Shown: positions 1 through 5,560 of the stretch, piece after piece
Position numbering within the stretch: position 1 is the first letter of the stretch
Layout: each line of letters begins with the position of its first letter
Assembly (NCBI GenBank): GCA_900320765.1
Contig: ONTN01000078.1
Location: forward strand, 1 to 6,584
Source: an uncultured Eubacteriales bacterium
GTDB lineage: Bacteria; Bacillota; Clostridia; Oscillospirales; Oscillospiraceae
Reading direction: 5' to 3'
Length of the DNA: 6,584 nucleotides
The notes under the pieces: model-generated
Seen by the model: only the letters and a program-made list of their open reading frames with translations
Databases searched by the model: none
Told to the model about the DNA's origin: nothing
Made by a program: the position numbers and the translations under genes

Positions 1-89
1 GCCAGTGGCAGATTTGTAGCCAAAGCGGGAAGCGAGCTATGCTCGCGCCCGTGGGGACCGCGCTTGCGCGGTGGATGAGGTTGTCCCGT
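1..89. repeat. Partial copy of hairpin-rich inverted-repeat element (right-hand end)
   Basis: This stretch has no credible gene. It holds two perfect small hairpins: GCGAGC/GCTCGC with a TAT loop at 32-46, and ACCGCGC/GCGCGGT with a TT loop at 57-72. The second is followed at once by GGATGAGGTTGTCCCGT (73-89). The same 17-base end, with one change (T to C), occurs at 242-258 in the complete element next door, where it also follows a small hairpin. I therefore read 1-89 as the right-hand end of a second, diverged copy that continues beyond the window's left edge. An 18-base spacer (90-107) separates it from the complete copy. It is non-coding and looks like a small dispersed repeat; whether it is mobile cannot be judged from this window. 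Confidence 0.6.
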
Positions 90-107
90 ATGTCAAGCCC
101 CAATGGA

Positions 108-260
108 AGTCGGTACTACCTCATCAGTCAGCTTCGCTGACAGCTTCCCCGGAGGGGAAGCCTTCTGAATTGTTGTCCGCCTCCGGCGGACTCATATAAA
201 AGCCTTCCCCTTCGGGGAAGGTGGCTCGGCGAAGCCGAGACGGATGAGGTCGTCCCGTCT
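108..260. repeat. Complete 153-bp MITE-like inverted-repeat element with five hairpins
   Basis: The ends form an imperfect terminal inverted repeat: 108-129 matches the reverse complement of 239-260 at 18 of 22 positions, with a perfect core ACCTCATC (118-125) against GATGAGGT (243-250). Between the ends lie five hairpins with three-base loops: GTCAGC/GCTGAC (127-141), GCTTCCCC/GGGGAAGC (143-161), GTCCGCC/GGCGGAC (175-191), CCTTCCCC/GGGGAAGG (203-221) and CTCGGC/GCCGAG (225-239). The order is roughly mirror-symmetric around the central hairpin. There is no open reading frame of note. Elements with ACCTCATC ends and CTTCCCC stems are frequent in gut Clostridia genomes; I know of no agreed name. 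The right end stops 11 bases short of the carD-like gene's stop codon, so on the minus strand it forms that gene's 3' flank. Confidence 0.75.
196..221 (-). terminator. Possible weak terminator within the repeat, downstream of the CarD-family gene
   Basis: Read on the minus strand, the 8-bp GC-rich stem CCTTCCCC/GGGGAAGG with a GAA loop (221 down to 203) is followed by CTTTTAT. A strong short stem with four U residues could stop transcripts leaving the CarD-family gene, whose stop codon is about 50 bases upstream. The U-run is short and the hairpin is part of a repeat element, so this role is an inference. No better terminator is visible after the gene. Confidence 0.3.
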
Positions 261-271
261 AAAAAGCCTCA

Positions 272-790
272 TTACGCGGGCTCTGTCTGCCCGCTTTCTA
301 TCTTTGCGCTTATATAGCTTACGACCTCGCTCTTCGGTATTTCGAGGGCTACGGCGAGCTCACCGTAGAGCATATCCTCAGCCCGCTTCATAAAGCGCTC
401 GTCTATCTGGCCGAGCTTCTTTCCCTTTTCGATGGCGAGCTCACGCTTCTTATACACGGCCTTTATCACCTTGACGAGCTCGGTGCAGTCGTGCCGCTGC
501 ATCTTCTCCTGATAGTGCTCGGAGAGGAAGCGGATATTCCTGTTATCGCAGACCTCAGCCTCGGTATGAGGTATGCGCTCGATAAGCTCCTCGGCCTCGG
601 AGCGGCTTATGACGTGGCGCATAAAAACGCCCGAATCCACGGGCGAAAATATCTTGCCCGTTCTGTATAGCGGCTGGAGCGTATAATACAGCCTCTCACC
701 GGACACGCCTGAGAGCTTCGGAAGCCCGACCTCCTCGATGCGGCAGACGCCCTCTCCCGAATAAATTACCAGATCACCGACCTTAAACAT
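272..790 (-). CDS. CarD-family transcriptional regulator (CdnL/TRCF RNA polymerase-interacting domain)
   Basis: The 172-residue protein has the normal length of CarD/CdnL regulators, which bind the RNA polymerase beta subunit and alter open-complex stability at promoters. Residues 1-60 form the Tudor-like RNA polymerase-interacting domain, opening with MFKVGDLVIYSGEGVCRI and continuing through LYYTLQPLY. Residues 80-165 form the helical DNA-contacting domain, with typical blocks VIKAVYKKRELAIEKGKKL and DERFMKRAEDMLYGELAVAL. I chose the ATG at 790 because GGGGAG (803-798) lies 7 bases before it and because the family starts at this point; an in-frame TTG at 826 would add 12 unrelated residues. 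The protein contains no tryptophan. Position 80-81 (VC) is where I expect the conserved Trp that wedges the promoter DNA in CarD. The gene follows the MATE exporter gene by 93 bases and has its own promoter. The family call is firm; its target promoters are unknown. Confidence 0.9.
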   Translation of the reverse strand: MFKVGDLVIYSGEGVCRIEEVGLPKLSGVSGERLYYTLQPLYRTGKIFSPVDSGVFMRHVISRSEAEELIERIPHTEAEVCDNRNIRFLSEHYQEKMQRHDCTELVKVIKAVYKKRELAIEKGKKLGQIDERFMKRAEDMLYGELAVALEIPKSEVVSYISAKIESGQTEPA

Positions 791-795
791 ATTCA

Positions 796-803
796 CTCTC
801 CCC
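796..803 (-). promoter_or_regulatory. Shine-Dalgarno site fixing the CarD-family start
   Basis: On the minus strand GGGGAGAG runs from 803 to 796, with the GGGGAG core 7 bases upstream of the ATG at 790. No comparable site precedes the alternative in-frame TTG at 826, so this site supports the shorter protein. Confidence 0.7.
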
Positions 804-845
804 GGGTTTGCGCAAAAAACAGCCAAAATATCGCTTATTATCTAT

Positions 846-854
846 ATTATACCA
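846..854 (-). promoter_or_regulatory. Extended -10 promoter of the CarD-family gene
   Basis: The minus strand reads TGGTATAAT from 854 to 846: a perfect TATAAT with the TGn extension one base upstream. No good -35 box is found at 16 to 18 bases; the best is a weak ATTACG (874-869). This fits the extended -10 class, which can work without a -35 box. The surrounding gap is very AT-rich. The predicted start is near 839, giving a leader of about 50 bases. The promoter lies in the 93-base gap after the MATE gene, so the regulator can be transcribed independently. No terminator hairpin for the MATE gene is visible in the gap, so read-through from the exporter is also possible. Confidence 0.7.
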
Positions 855-883
855 CAAATTCTCAAAAACGTAATATAAAAAAA

Positions 884-2296
884 TTAAATTTCTGCGATTT
901 TTTCAGATTTTCCGCCGTGAAGCTCGCGGAACACCGAGAATATGACGCAGAGCCCGATGACGAAGGTCAAAAGGTCGGAGACGGGCATAGAGTAGAGCAC
1001 CCCGTCGAGTCCGAAGGCTATGGGCAGAAGAAGGGCGAAGCCCACGCCGAAGACCACCTCGCGCACGAGGCTCAGAAGGACGGAGGGCAGCGCCTTGCCG
1101 ACGGCCTGAAGGAAAATGAAGGTAGACTTATTCACCGTGGCGAGCGGCATAAGGCAGAGGTATATCCGGAACGACTTTACGGCGAAATCGGTATAATACG
1201 CGCTCTCGTTTGCCGCTCCGAAGGCGCCGATAAGCGCCCTCGGAAACAGCTCTACTATCAGGAGAGCGATTGCGCCGACAGCAAATTCGGAGAAGAGAAG
1301 CTTTTTTAAGAGCTCTGCGACCCTGTCCCTTCTTCCCGCGCCGACGTTGTAGCCCACGATGGGAATGCAGCCCGCAGCTATGCCGACGGATATGGAGATC
1401 ACGATCTGGAAAAACTTCATCACGATGCCGACGACAGCCATCGGTATCTGGGCGTACTCGGGGCGGGAGAATATTACGTCACGCGCTCCGTACTCCCTCA
1501 GCATATTGTTTATCGCCGCCATCGCCGCGACGAGGGAGATCTGGCTGAGCAGGCTCGTTATCCCGAGGGCGAGAGAGCGGAATGCGATCTTAAAGTTCAG
1601 CCTGAAGCTCTCTTTCTTTAGCTTCACGAGCTTCATTTTGAATAAATATCCGGCTGACAGAGCCGCCGTCAGCACCTGACCCGCGACGGTGGCTATAGCC
1701 GCCCCCGCCATACCCATCCTGAGCGGGAAAAAGAGGATGGGGTCGAGGACTATATTCGCCGCCGCTCCCGCGAGGGTCGCCGCCATAGCAAAGCGCGGAC
1801 TGCCATCCGAGCGGATTATCGGATTCATCGCCTGGCCGAACATATAAAACGGTATGCCGAGGCTTATCCAGAAGAAGTATTCGCGGCTGAGCCGGAAGGT
1901 CTCATCGTTTACCCTCGCCCCGAAGGCGGTGATTATCCCGTCCGCAAGGAGAAGATAGACGGCCGCGATAAGGAGCCCCGAGGAGGCCGAGAGCATAACG
2001 GCGTTTCCGACGCTGATGTGCGCCTCCTCCCGCCTGCCCGCTCCGAGGGAGATCGAGACGAAGGCGCAGGAGCCGTCGCCTATCATCACGGCGACTGCGA
2101 GTGCGATCACCGTGAGCGGGAAGACCACCGTGTTCGCCGCGTTGCCGAAGGAGCCGAGGTAGTCGGCGTTCGCGATAAATATCTGATCGACAATGTTATA
2201 AAGCGCCGCCGTTACGAGGCTTATCACGCAGGGCACGGCGTACTTCCGCATAAGCCGCCCCGTTTTTTCCGAAATGAGAAAGCTGTTATCCTGCAT
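884..2296 (-). CDS. MATE-family efflux transporter (clostridial, MepA-like)
   Basis: The 470-residue integral membrane protein is the usual length for the MATE family, cation-coupled antiporters that export drugs and other organic compounds across the cytoplasmic membrane. It has about twelve hydrophobic helices arranged as two similar halves. The first half carries the typical block LYNIVDQIFI (32-41), followed by LGSFGNAANTVVFPLTVI (47-64) and MIGDGSCAFVSISLGAGRREEA (71-92). The second half carries the corresponding GIAAGCIPIVGYNVGAGRRD block (305-324). Pro21 in helix 1 and DP at 185-186 are family features. I chose the ATG at 2296 because AAAGGAG lies 11 bases upstream; the longer frame would begin with TTG at 2320, inside the T-tract of the hairpin. 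The substrate cannot be read from sequence. The gene is preceded by a promoter and then a strong terminator-like hairpin, which suggests conditional expression. No frameshift is seen. Confidence 0.92.
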   Translation of the reverse strand: MQDNSFLISEKTGRLMRKYAVPCVISLVTAALYNIVDQIFIANADYLGSFGNAANTVVFPLTVIALAVAVMIGDGSCAFVSISLGAGRREEAHISVGNAVMLSASSGLLIAAVYLLLADGIITAFGARVNDETFRLSREYFFWISLGIPFYMFGQAMNPIIRSDGSPRFAMAATLAGAAANIVLDPILFFPLRMGMAGAAIATVAGQVLTAALSAGYLFKMKLVKLKKESFRLNFKIAFRSLALGITSLLSQISLVAAMAAINNMLREYGARDVIFSRPEYAQIPMAVVGIVMKFFQIVISISVGIAAGCIPIVGYNVGAGRRDRVAELLKKLLFSEFAVGAIALLIVELFPRALIGAFGAANESAYYTDFAVKSFRIYLCLMPLATVNKSTFIFLQAVGKALPSVLLSLVREVVFGVGFALLLPIAFGLDGVLYSMPVSDLLTFVIGLCVIFSVFRELHGGKSEKIAEI

Positions 2297-2307
2297 AATA
2301 CAAAAAA

Positions 2308-2314
2308 CTCCTTT
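2308..2314 (-). promoter_or_regulatory. Shine-Dalgarno site fixing the MATE start
   Basis: AAAGGAG reads on the minus strand from 2314 to 2308, 11 bases before the ATG at 2296. It begins only four bases after the T-tract of the upstream hairpin ends, so polymerase must read past the hairpin for the site to appear on an mRNA. Confidence 0.75.
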
Positions 2315-2318
2315 AAGC

Positions 2319-2372
2319 AAAAAAAACAGTGCGCCGCTCTCAGCCGGATTTACGCTGAAAGCAACACACTGT
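2319..2372 (-). terminator. Strong intrinsic terminator: end of the gal operon and possible attenuator of the MATE gene
   Basis: On the minus strand the arm ACAGTGTGTTGCTTTCAGC (2372-2354) pairs along all 19 positions with GCTGAGAGCGGCGCACTGT (2344-2326). There are 15 Watson-Crick and 4 G-U pairs, a 9-base loop, and a run of eight T residues (2326-2319). This is a textbook intrinsic terminator. It lies 54 bases after the yitT stop codon and so can end the galE-galT-Pr6Pr-yitT transcript. It also lies downstream of the promoter at 2379-2407 and immediately before the MATE ribosome binding site. No promoter fits between the T-tract and the MATE ATG, so the MATE gene should be expressed only by read-through. 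The structure is seen directly; the attenuation role is inferred. Confidence 0.85.
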
Positions 2373-2378
2373 AGTTTT

Positions 2379-2407
2379 ATTATAGCCTATAAGCCCGCCC
2401 GCTTCAA
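2379..2407 (-). promoter_or_regulatory. Sigma-A promoter ahead of the MATE gene
   Basis: The minus strand shows TTGAAG (2407-2402), a 17-base spacer and TATAAT (2384-2379). The -10 is perfect, the -35 matches TTGA of the consensus, and the spacing is ideal. The expected start, seven bases after the -10, is A2372, the first base of the terminator hairpin. Transcripts from this promoter would therefore begin with the hairpin. The promoter lies 20 bases after the yitT stop codon, so it is outside the gal coding region and would serve the MATE gene or a very short RNA. Confidence 0.75.
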
Positions 2408-2426
2408 AGGGCAAAATGGAGAAAAG

Positions 2427-3329
2427 TCAGAGCTTTTTTCTCTCCTCTTCCTCCAATTTTTTAATAGGCACGGTCACGTCCACGCCGTTAAAGCCCTCGC
2501 CCATTATCTCGTTCGTGGCGAAAAGGGTCACGAAGGCGTCCGGCGCATACTCGCGGATTATATCCTTCATATCGTAGACCTGGCGGCGGGATACGACCAC
2601 CATCAGCATATTCCTGTCCTCATTCTTGTACATTCCCTTTACAGGGATGAGGGTGACGCCCCTGTCTATCTTCTCCCATATCTTATCGGCAATGACCTTC
2701 GGATCCTCCTTCGTTATGACCTCGAAGGTATAGGCGCGGTTGAAGCCGTTTATCATAGCGTCGGTCACATAGCCGCAGAGGGCGATGCAGGCGCCTGCGT
2801 ATATCGCGCCCTCGAGATCCTTGAAGGCGACTACGGACAGGGCAATGACGACGACGTCCACGATGATAACGAAGGTGCCGAGGCTTAGAACCCGGAACTT
2901 CGTTACGAGGAGCCTTCCGAGCAGGTCGCTGCCCGAGCCGGAGACTCTGCCCCTCACGAGGACGGCGGCGGCGAGGCCGTATGTAATGCCGCCGCAGGCG
3001 GCGGCCATGAGCTTGTTCTCCGTCACGTTCGGGAGAAAGGTGAAAAGGTCGGTAAAAAGCGAAAAGGCGATGGTAGAGAGGAGAGCCGAGAGGGTGTATT
3101 TAACGCCCTGAACGACAAACGACCAGATAAAAACCGGTATTGAAAGAATAAGCACCACGGTACCGACGCTTATCTGAGGCACGAAATGGTTAACCACGAG
3201 GCCGAGGCCCCCAAAGCCGCCCGCCGCTATGTTGTTCGGCGCGAGGAAGAGGTTAAAGCCCAGCGCGTAGATCAGATTGCCTACGATAAGAGCCACGTAT
3301 TCGATGGGCTTGCCGATATATTTTTTCAT
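2427..3329 (-). CDS. YitT-family membrane protein with C-terminal DUF2179 domain
   Basis: The 300-residue protein matches the usual size and layout of the YitT family. A membrane part of about five or six helices spans roughly residues 8-190. It includes the glycine-rich block LAPNNIAAGGFGGLGLVVN (29-47) and the family signature GRVSGSGSDLLGRLL (127-141). A cytoplasmic DUF2179 domain follows at about 200-285, starting NRAYTFEVITKEDP and ending near FATNEIMGEGF; it has a ferredoxin-like fold in known structures. The tail is highly charged (KKLEEEERKKL). The family's transport role is poorly defined. I chose the ATG at 3329 because AAGGAGA lies 11 bases upstream and MKKYIGKPIEY is a normal N-terminus for the family; the longer frame from 3380 would overlap the previous gene by 35 bases. 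It is the last gene of the gal operon, 16 bases after the Pr6Pr-like gene. Family call firm, function unknown. Confidence 0.9.
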   Translation of the reverse strand: MKKYIGKPIEYVALIVGNLIYALGFNLFLAPNNIAAGGFGGLGLVVNHFVPQISVGTVVLILSIPVFIWSFVVQGVKYTLSALLSTIAFSLFTDLFTFLPNVTENKLMAAACGGITYGLAAAVLVRGRVSGSGSDLLGRLLVTKFRVLSLGTFVIIVDVVVIALSVVAFKDLEGAIYAGACIALCGYVTDAMINGFNRAYTFEVITKEDPKVIADKIWEKIDRGVTLIPVKGMYKNEDRNMLMVVVSRRQVYDMKDIIREYAPDAFVTLFATNEIMGEGFNGVDVTVPIKKLEEEERKKL

Positions 3330-3340
3330 TTGCGAAGCGC

Positions 3341-3347
3341 TCTCCTT
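3341..3347 (-). promoter_or_regulatory. Shine-Dalgarno site of yitT overlapping the preceding stop codon
   Basis: AAGGAGA (3347-3341) sits 11 bases before the ATG at 3329. Its first two bases are the last two bases of the TAA stop codon (3348-3346) of the Pr6Pr-like gene. This decides the yitT start and suggests translational coupling, since a ribosome ending on the upstream gene is already at the next initiation site. Confidence 0.75.
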
Positions 3348-4065
3348 AGAATACCAGATAGATGACAAGGCCGAGAACATAGTATGCAGCAGTCACGATA
3401 AGGACGTTGCGAATAAATTTTGCTCTCGGAAGCTTGTCCGGGGACAGGAAATCGTATGGGTACCTGTTCCCGCTCCTCGTTATCGGCTCGAGGGTGTTCG
3501 CCCTGATAAATGAGAAAATCAAATAAGCAAACGGCACGCCGAGCCAAACGAAGGTCGCATAAAACGGGATATCCTTCGGCGCGAAGGCTATCCAGCGGGC
3601 GAAGGAAAAGAGGGGCACGAAGTAATGCACGAGGAGGTTTCCCGCAAATGTGCGCCCATCGTCGAAAAGCCCCTTTTTCGCCGCCGTCAGCGGAGCGAGA
3701 AGAAGCCTTGAAAGCCGCTTTTTCCTTATCTCCTCCTTGCTCACTCCCGCCTTGCGGTCAAGCTCGTCGAGCGCCTTTGCTATCGCGGGGCCGAGGACGA
3801 AGTGGTAGATAAGGTTCGTTATCAGGATGGCGAGCATCATAACATACCGGGTCACGGGCCTTCTCACAAAGGCGTAGAGCCCGGAATAGCCCGCAAGTCC
3901 GGTGAAGTAGAAAATGAGCTCGTAAACTAAAACGGCGAGGTTCGAGAGATTCGTATAGTAGGCGAAGAGGTGCTTTCTCGGCTTTCCGGCGGGTATGCCG
4001 GACTGGAGAAAGAGCCCCGCGGCGGAGGTCAGCGCCAGTATGAGAGAAGCTATATGGTCGAGCAT
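3346..4065 (-). CDS. Pr6Pr-like six-helix membrane protein, function unknown
   Basis: The 239-residue protein has six likely transmembrane helices at about 5-22, 35-55, 70-93, 141-161, 167-187 and 218-238. A long charged cytoplasmic-type loop (about 100-135, rich in K, R, D and E) separates helices 3 and 4. Features that recall the Pr6Pr family are the block YYTNLSNLAVLVYEL (36-50, like the FT-LSN motif), HYFVPLFSFARW (147-158), and WLGVPFAYLIFSFIRA (174-189) followed by YPYDFLSP (202-209). No enzymatic residues are evident and no function is known to me. It starts at the ATG at 4065; AGGTGA (4081-4076) lies 10 bases upstream and contains the galT stop codon. It lies in the gal operon between galT and yitT. 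Whether it has anything to do with galactose use is not shown. The family call rests on remembered motifs. Confidence 0.75.
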   Translation of the reverse strand: MLDHIASLILALTSAAGLFLQSGIPAGKPRKHLFAYYTNLSNLAVLVYELIFYFTGLAGYSGLYAFVRRPVTRYVMMLAILITNLIYHFVLGPAIAKALDELDRKAGVSKEEIRKKRLSRLLLAPLTAAKKGLFDDGRTFAGNLLVHYFVPLFSFARWIAFAPKDIPFYATFVWLGVPFAYLIFSFIRANTLEPITRSGNRYPYDFLSPDKLPRAKFIRNVLIVTAAYYVLGLVIYLVF

Positions 4066-4075
4066 TTTGTAATAA

Positions 4076-5545
4076 TCACCTGACGCTTTCGGTAAACCTC
4101 AAAAATGCCGCTTTTCCGGCCTCGTTGCGCTTATATACGCCTGCGTGCTCCAGAACGCGGGCAAAGACCTTGCCCGTCTCCGCTTTTACTATATCGAGGG
4201 CGTTTTCCGCGGTTATATCGTATTTCTCCCCAAAACTCTCCGCCCAGTCGGCGTGCTTTTCCGTAAGCTCGGATGCGCGAAGGTCTGCGCCCGAGGCGAG
4301 AGCCCCGGCAACGGCGGCGAGCTCCTCCTTCAGCCTCGAGGGCAGAACGGCGAGCCCCATAACCTCGATAAGGCCGATGTTCTCCTTCTTTATGTGGTGG
4401 AGCTCCTGATGCGGGTGGTAGAGGCCGAGGGGGTACTCCTCCGTCGTTAGGTTGTTTCTCAAAACGAGGTCGAGCTCATAATCCTCGCCCCTGCGCCTCG
4501 CTATCGGGGTTATCGTGTTATGCGGCGTTCCGTCCGTCTCGGCGAATATAGTCGCCGCCTCGTCGGTGTAGCCTCTCCATGCGGCAAGTATCCTGTCCGC
4601 AAGCTCCACGAGCCTTTCAGGCTCCGGCGACGTGATGCGGATAACGCTCATCGGCCATTTGACGATCCCGGCGCTCACGTCCTCAAAGCCGGGGAAGCAA
4701 AGCTTCGTCTCAATAGGAGCCTTCTCCATAGCAAAGGTATAGCGCCCGCCCTGGAAATGGTCGTGGGCGAGTATGCTGCCGCCGACGATGGGCAGGTCGG
4801 CGTTCGAGCCGACAAAGTAGTGCGGGAACTGGGATACGAAGTCGAGAAGCTTCATAAAGCAGGCTCTGTCTATCTTCATCGGGGTGTGTATCTTATTGAA
4901 GCAGATGCAGTGCTCGTTATAGTATACATAGGGGCTGTACTGCAGAAACCAGTCGCTCCCGTTTATCGTTATCGGCACCGTTCTGTGGTTCTGCCTTGCC
5001 GGGTGGTTCACCCTGCCCGCGTAGCCCTCGTTCTCTGCGCAGAGCATGCAGCGGGGGTAAGCCGCTGCGGGAAGGTTCCTCGCGGCGGCTATGGCCTTCG
5101 GGTCCTTCTCCGGCTTCGAGAGGTTTATCGTGATATCAAGGTCGCCGTACTCCGTCGGCGCCTTCCATTGCACGTCCTTTGCTATCCTGTCCCTGCGGAT
5201 ATAGTTCGTATCGCAGGAGAAGCGGTAGTACCAGTCCGTCGCCTCCCTCGGGCTCCAAGCGTACAGGGCCGCAAACTTCGCCCTGACCTGACCGGGTCTC
5301 GGGGTGAGCCTGCCCATTATCTCGGTATCGAAAAGGTCGCGGTAAACGACGCTCTCGCCGGGTATGGCAAACTCAGTGAGGGCGGCGAGGATATCGCACA
5401 AAGGCGCGTCCTCGGATACCTCGAGCTCGGGAAAGCTGTCCGCCTTTATAACGTCCAGAACTGTGTTTTCCGCCCAGATCTCCTCGCCCTCCTCGATCAG
5501 CCCCGTCGCGAGCGCGTACTTCACCAGTGCCTTGACTGCATTCAT
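4076..5545 (-). CDS. galT: UDP-glucose--hexose-1-phosphate uridylyltransferase, class II (Firmicutes type)
   Basis: GalT swaps UMP between UDP-glucose and galactose 1-phosphate, giving glucose 1-phosphate and UDP-galactose, in the cytoplasmic Leloir pathway. At 489 residues it matches the long Gram-positive class II form rather than the roughly 350-residue E. coli type. The catalytic block is GGSILAHDHFQGGRY (255-269). His261-x-His263-x-Gln265 corresponds to the HPHxQ active site, in which the second histidine carries the UMP. Other class-typical blocks are YPRCMLCAENEGYAGR (163-178), WFLQYSPYVYYNEHCICFN (199-217) and YHPHQELHHIKKENIGLIEVMG (376-397). The ATG at 5545 is preceded by AGGAGG (5558-5553) with a 7-base spacer, and that site shares a base with the galE stop codon. 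It lies 12 bases after galE. No damage is seen. The name is very secure. Confidence 0.96.
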   Translation of the reverse strand: MNAVKALVKYALATGLIEEGEEIWAENTVLDVIKADSFPELEVSEDAPLCDILAALTEFAIPGESVVYRDLFDTEIMGRLTPRPGQVRAKFAALYAWSPREATDWYYRFSCDTNYIRRDRIAKDVQWKAPTEYGDLDITINLSKPEKDPKAIAAARNLPAAAYPRCMLCAENEGYAGRVNHPARQNHRTVPITINGSDWFLQYSPYVYYNEHCICFNKIHTPMKIDRACFMKLLDFVSQFPHYFVGSNADLPIVGGSILAHDHFQGGRYTFAMEKAPIETKLCFPGFEDVSAGIVKWPMSVIRITSPEPERLVELADRILAAWRGYTDEAATIFAETDGTPHNTITPIARRRGEDYELDLVLRNNLTTEEYPLGLYHPHQELHHIKKENIGLIEVMGLAVLPSRLKEELAAVAGALASGADLRASELTEKHADWAESFGEKYDITAENALDIVKAETGKVFARVLEHAGVYKRNEAGKAAFLRFTESVR

Positions 5546-5552
5546 CCTTTGT

Positions 5553-5560
5553 CCTCCTCA
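5553..5560 (-). promoter_or_regulatory. galE stop / galT Shine-Dalgarno overlap
   Basis: The minus strand reads TGAGGAGG (5560-5553): the galE stop codon TGA shares its A with a perfect AGGAGG site, 7 bases before the galT ATG at 5545. This arrangement favours coupled translation of the epimerase and the uridylyltransferase. Confidence 0.75.

Noticed and set aside
1..260. CRISPR array, because of repeated short motifs
   Set aside because: There are no regularly spaced identical direct repeats with unique spacers; the motifs are inverted hairpins of varying sequence, and no cas gene is nearby.
265..290. Small hairpin (GAGCC/GGCTT) over the end of the CarD-family gene followed by TTT as its terminator
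   Set aside because: Only five pairs including a G-U and a ten-base loop; too weak to call.
2297..2320. Longer N-terminus of the MATE protein starting at TTG 2320
   Set aside because: The TTG lies at the end of the terminator T-tract with no ribosome binding site ahead; the ATG at 2296 has AAAGGAG and gives the usual family N-terminus.
2340..2369. Tiny reading frame (GTG, 9 codons, TGA; peptide MCCFQRKSG) within the hairpin, as a possible leader peptide for attenuation
   Set aside because: With the predicted start at 2372 there is no room for a ribosome binding site, so it would need leaderless translation from GTG. The frame is short enough to arise by chance.
2415..2450. AT-rich 7-bp hairpin (GAGAAAA/TTTTCTC) around the yitT stop codon as a terminator
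   Set aside because: The stem is weak and is not followed by a run of T; the 19-bp hairpin 54 bases further on is far better.
2274..2888. A 204-codon plus-strand frame spanning the MATE-yitT gap and the 3' half of yitT
   Set aside because: It runs through the promoter, the terminator hairpin and yitT in antisense, and has no domain; a chance open frame.
2985..3010. GC-rich inverted repeat (GCCGCC...GGCGGC) inside yitT
   Set aside because: It encodes the Ala-Ala-Ala-Cys-Gly-Gly stretch of a membrane helix; the symmetry follows from alanine GCN and glycine GGN codons and has no T-run.
3330..3380. Longer N-terminus of the YitT protein starting at 3380
   Set aside because: It would overlap the preceding gene by 35 bases and add a polar 17-residue extension unlike the family; the ATG at 3329 has its own AAGGAGA.
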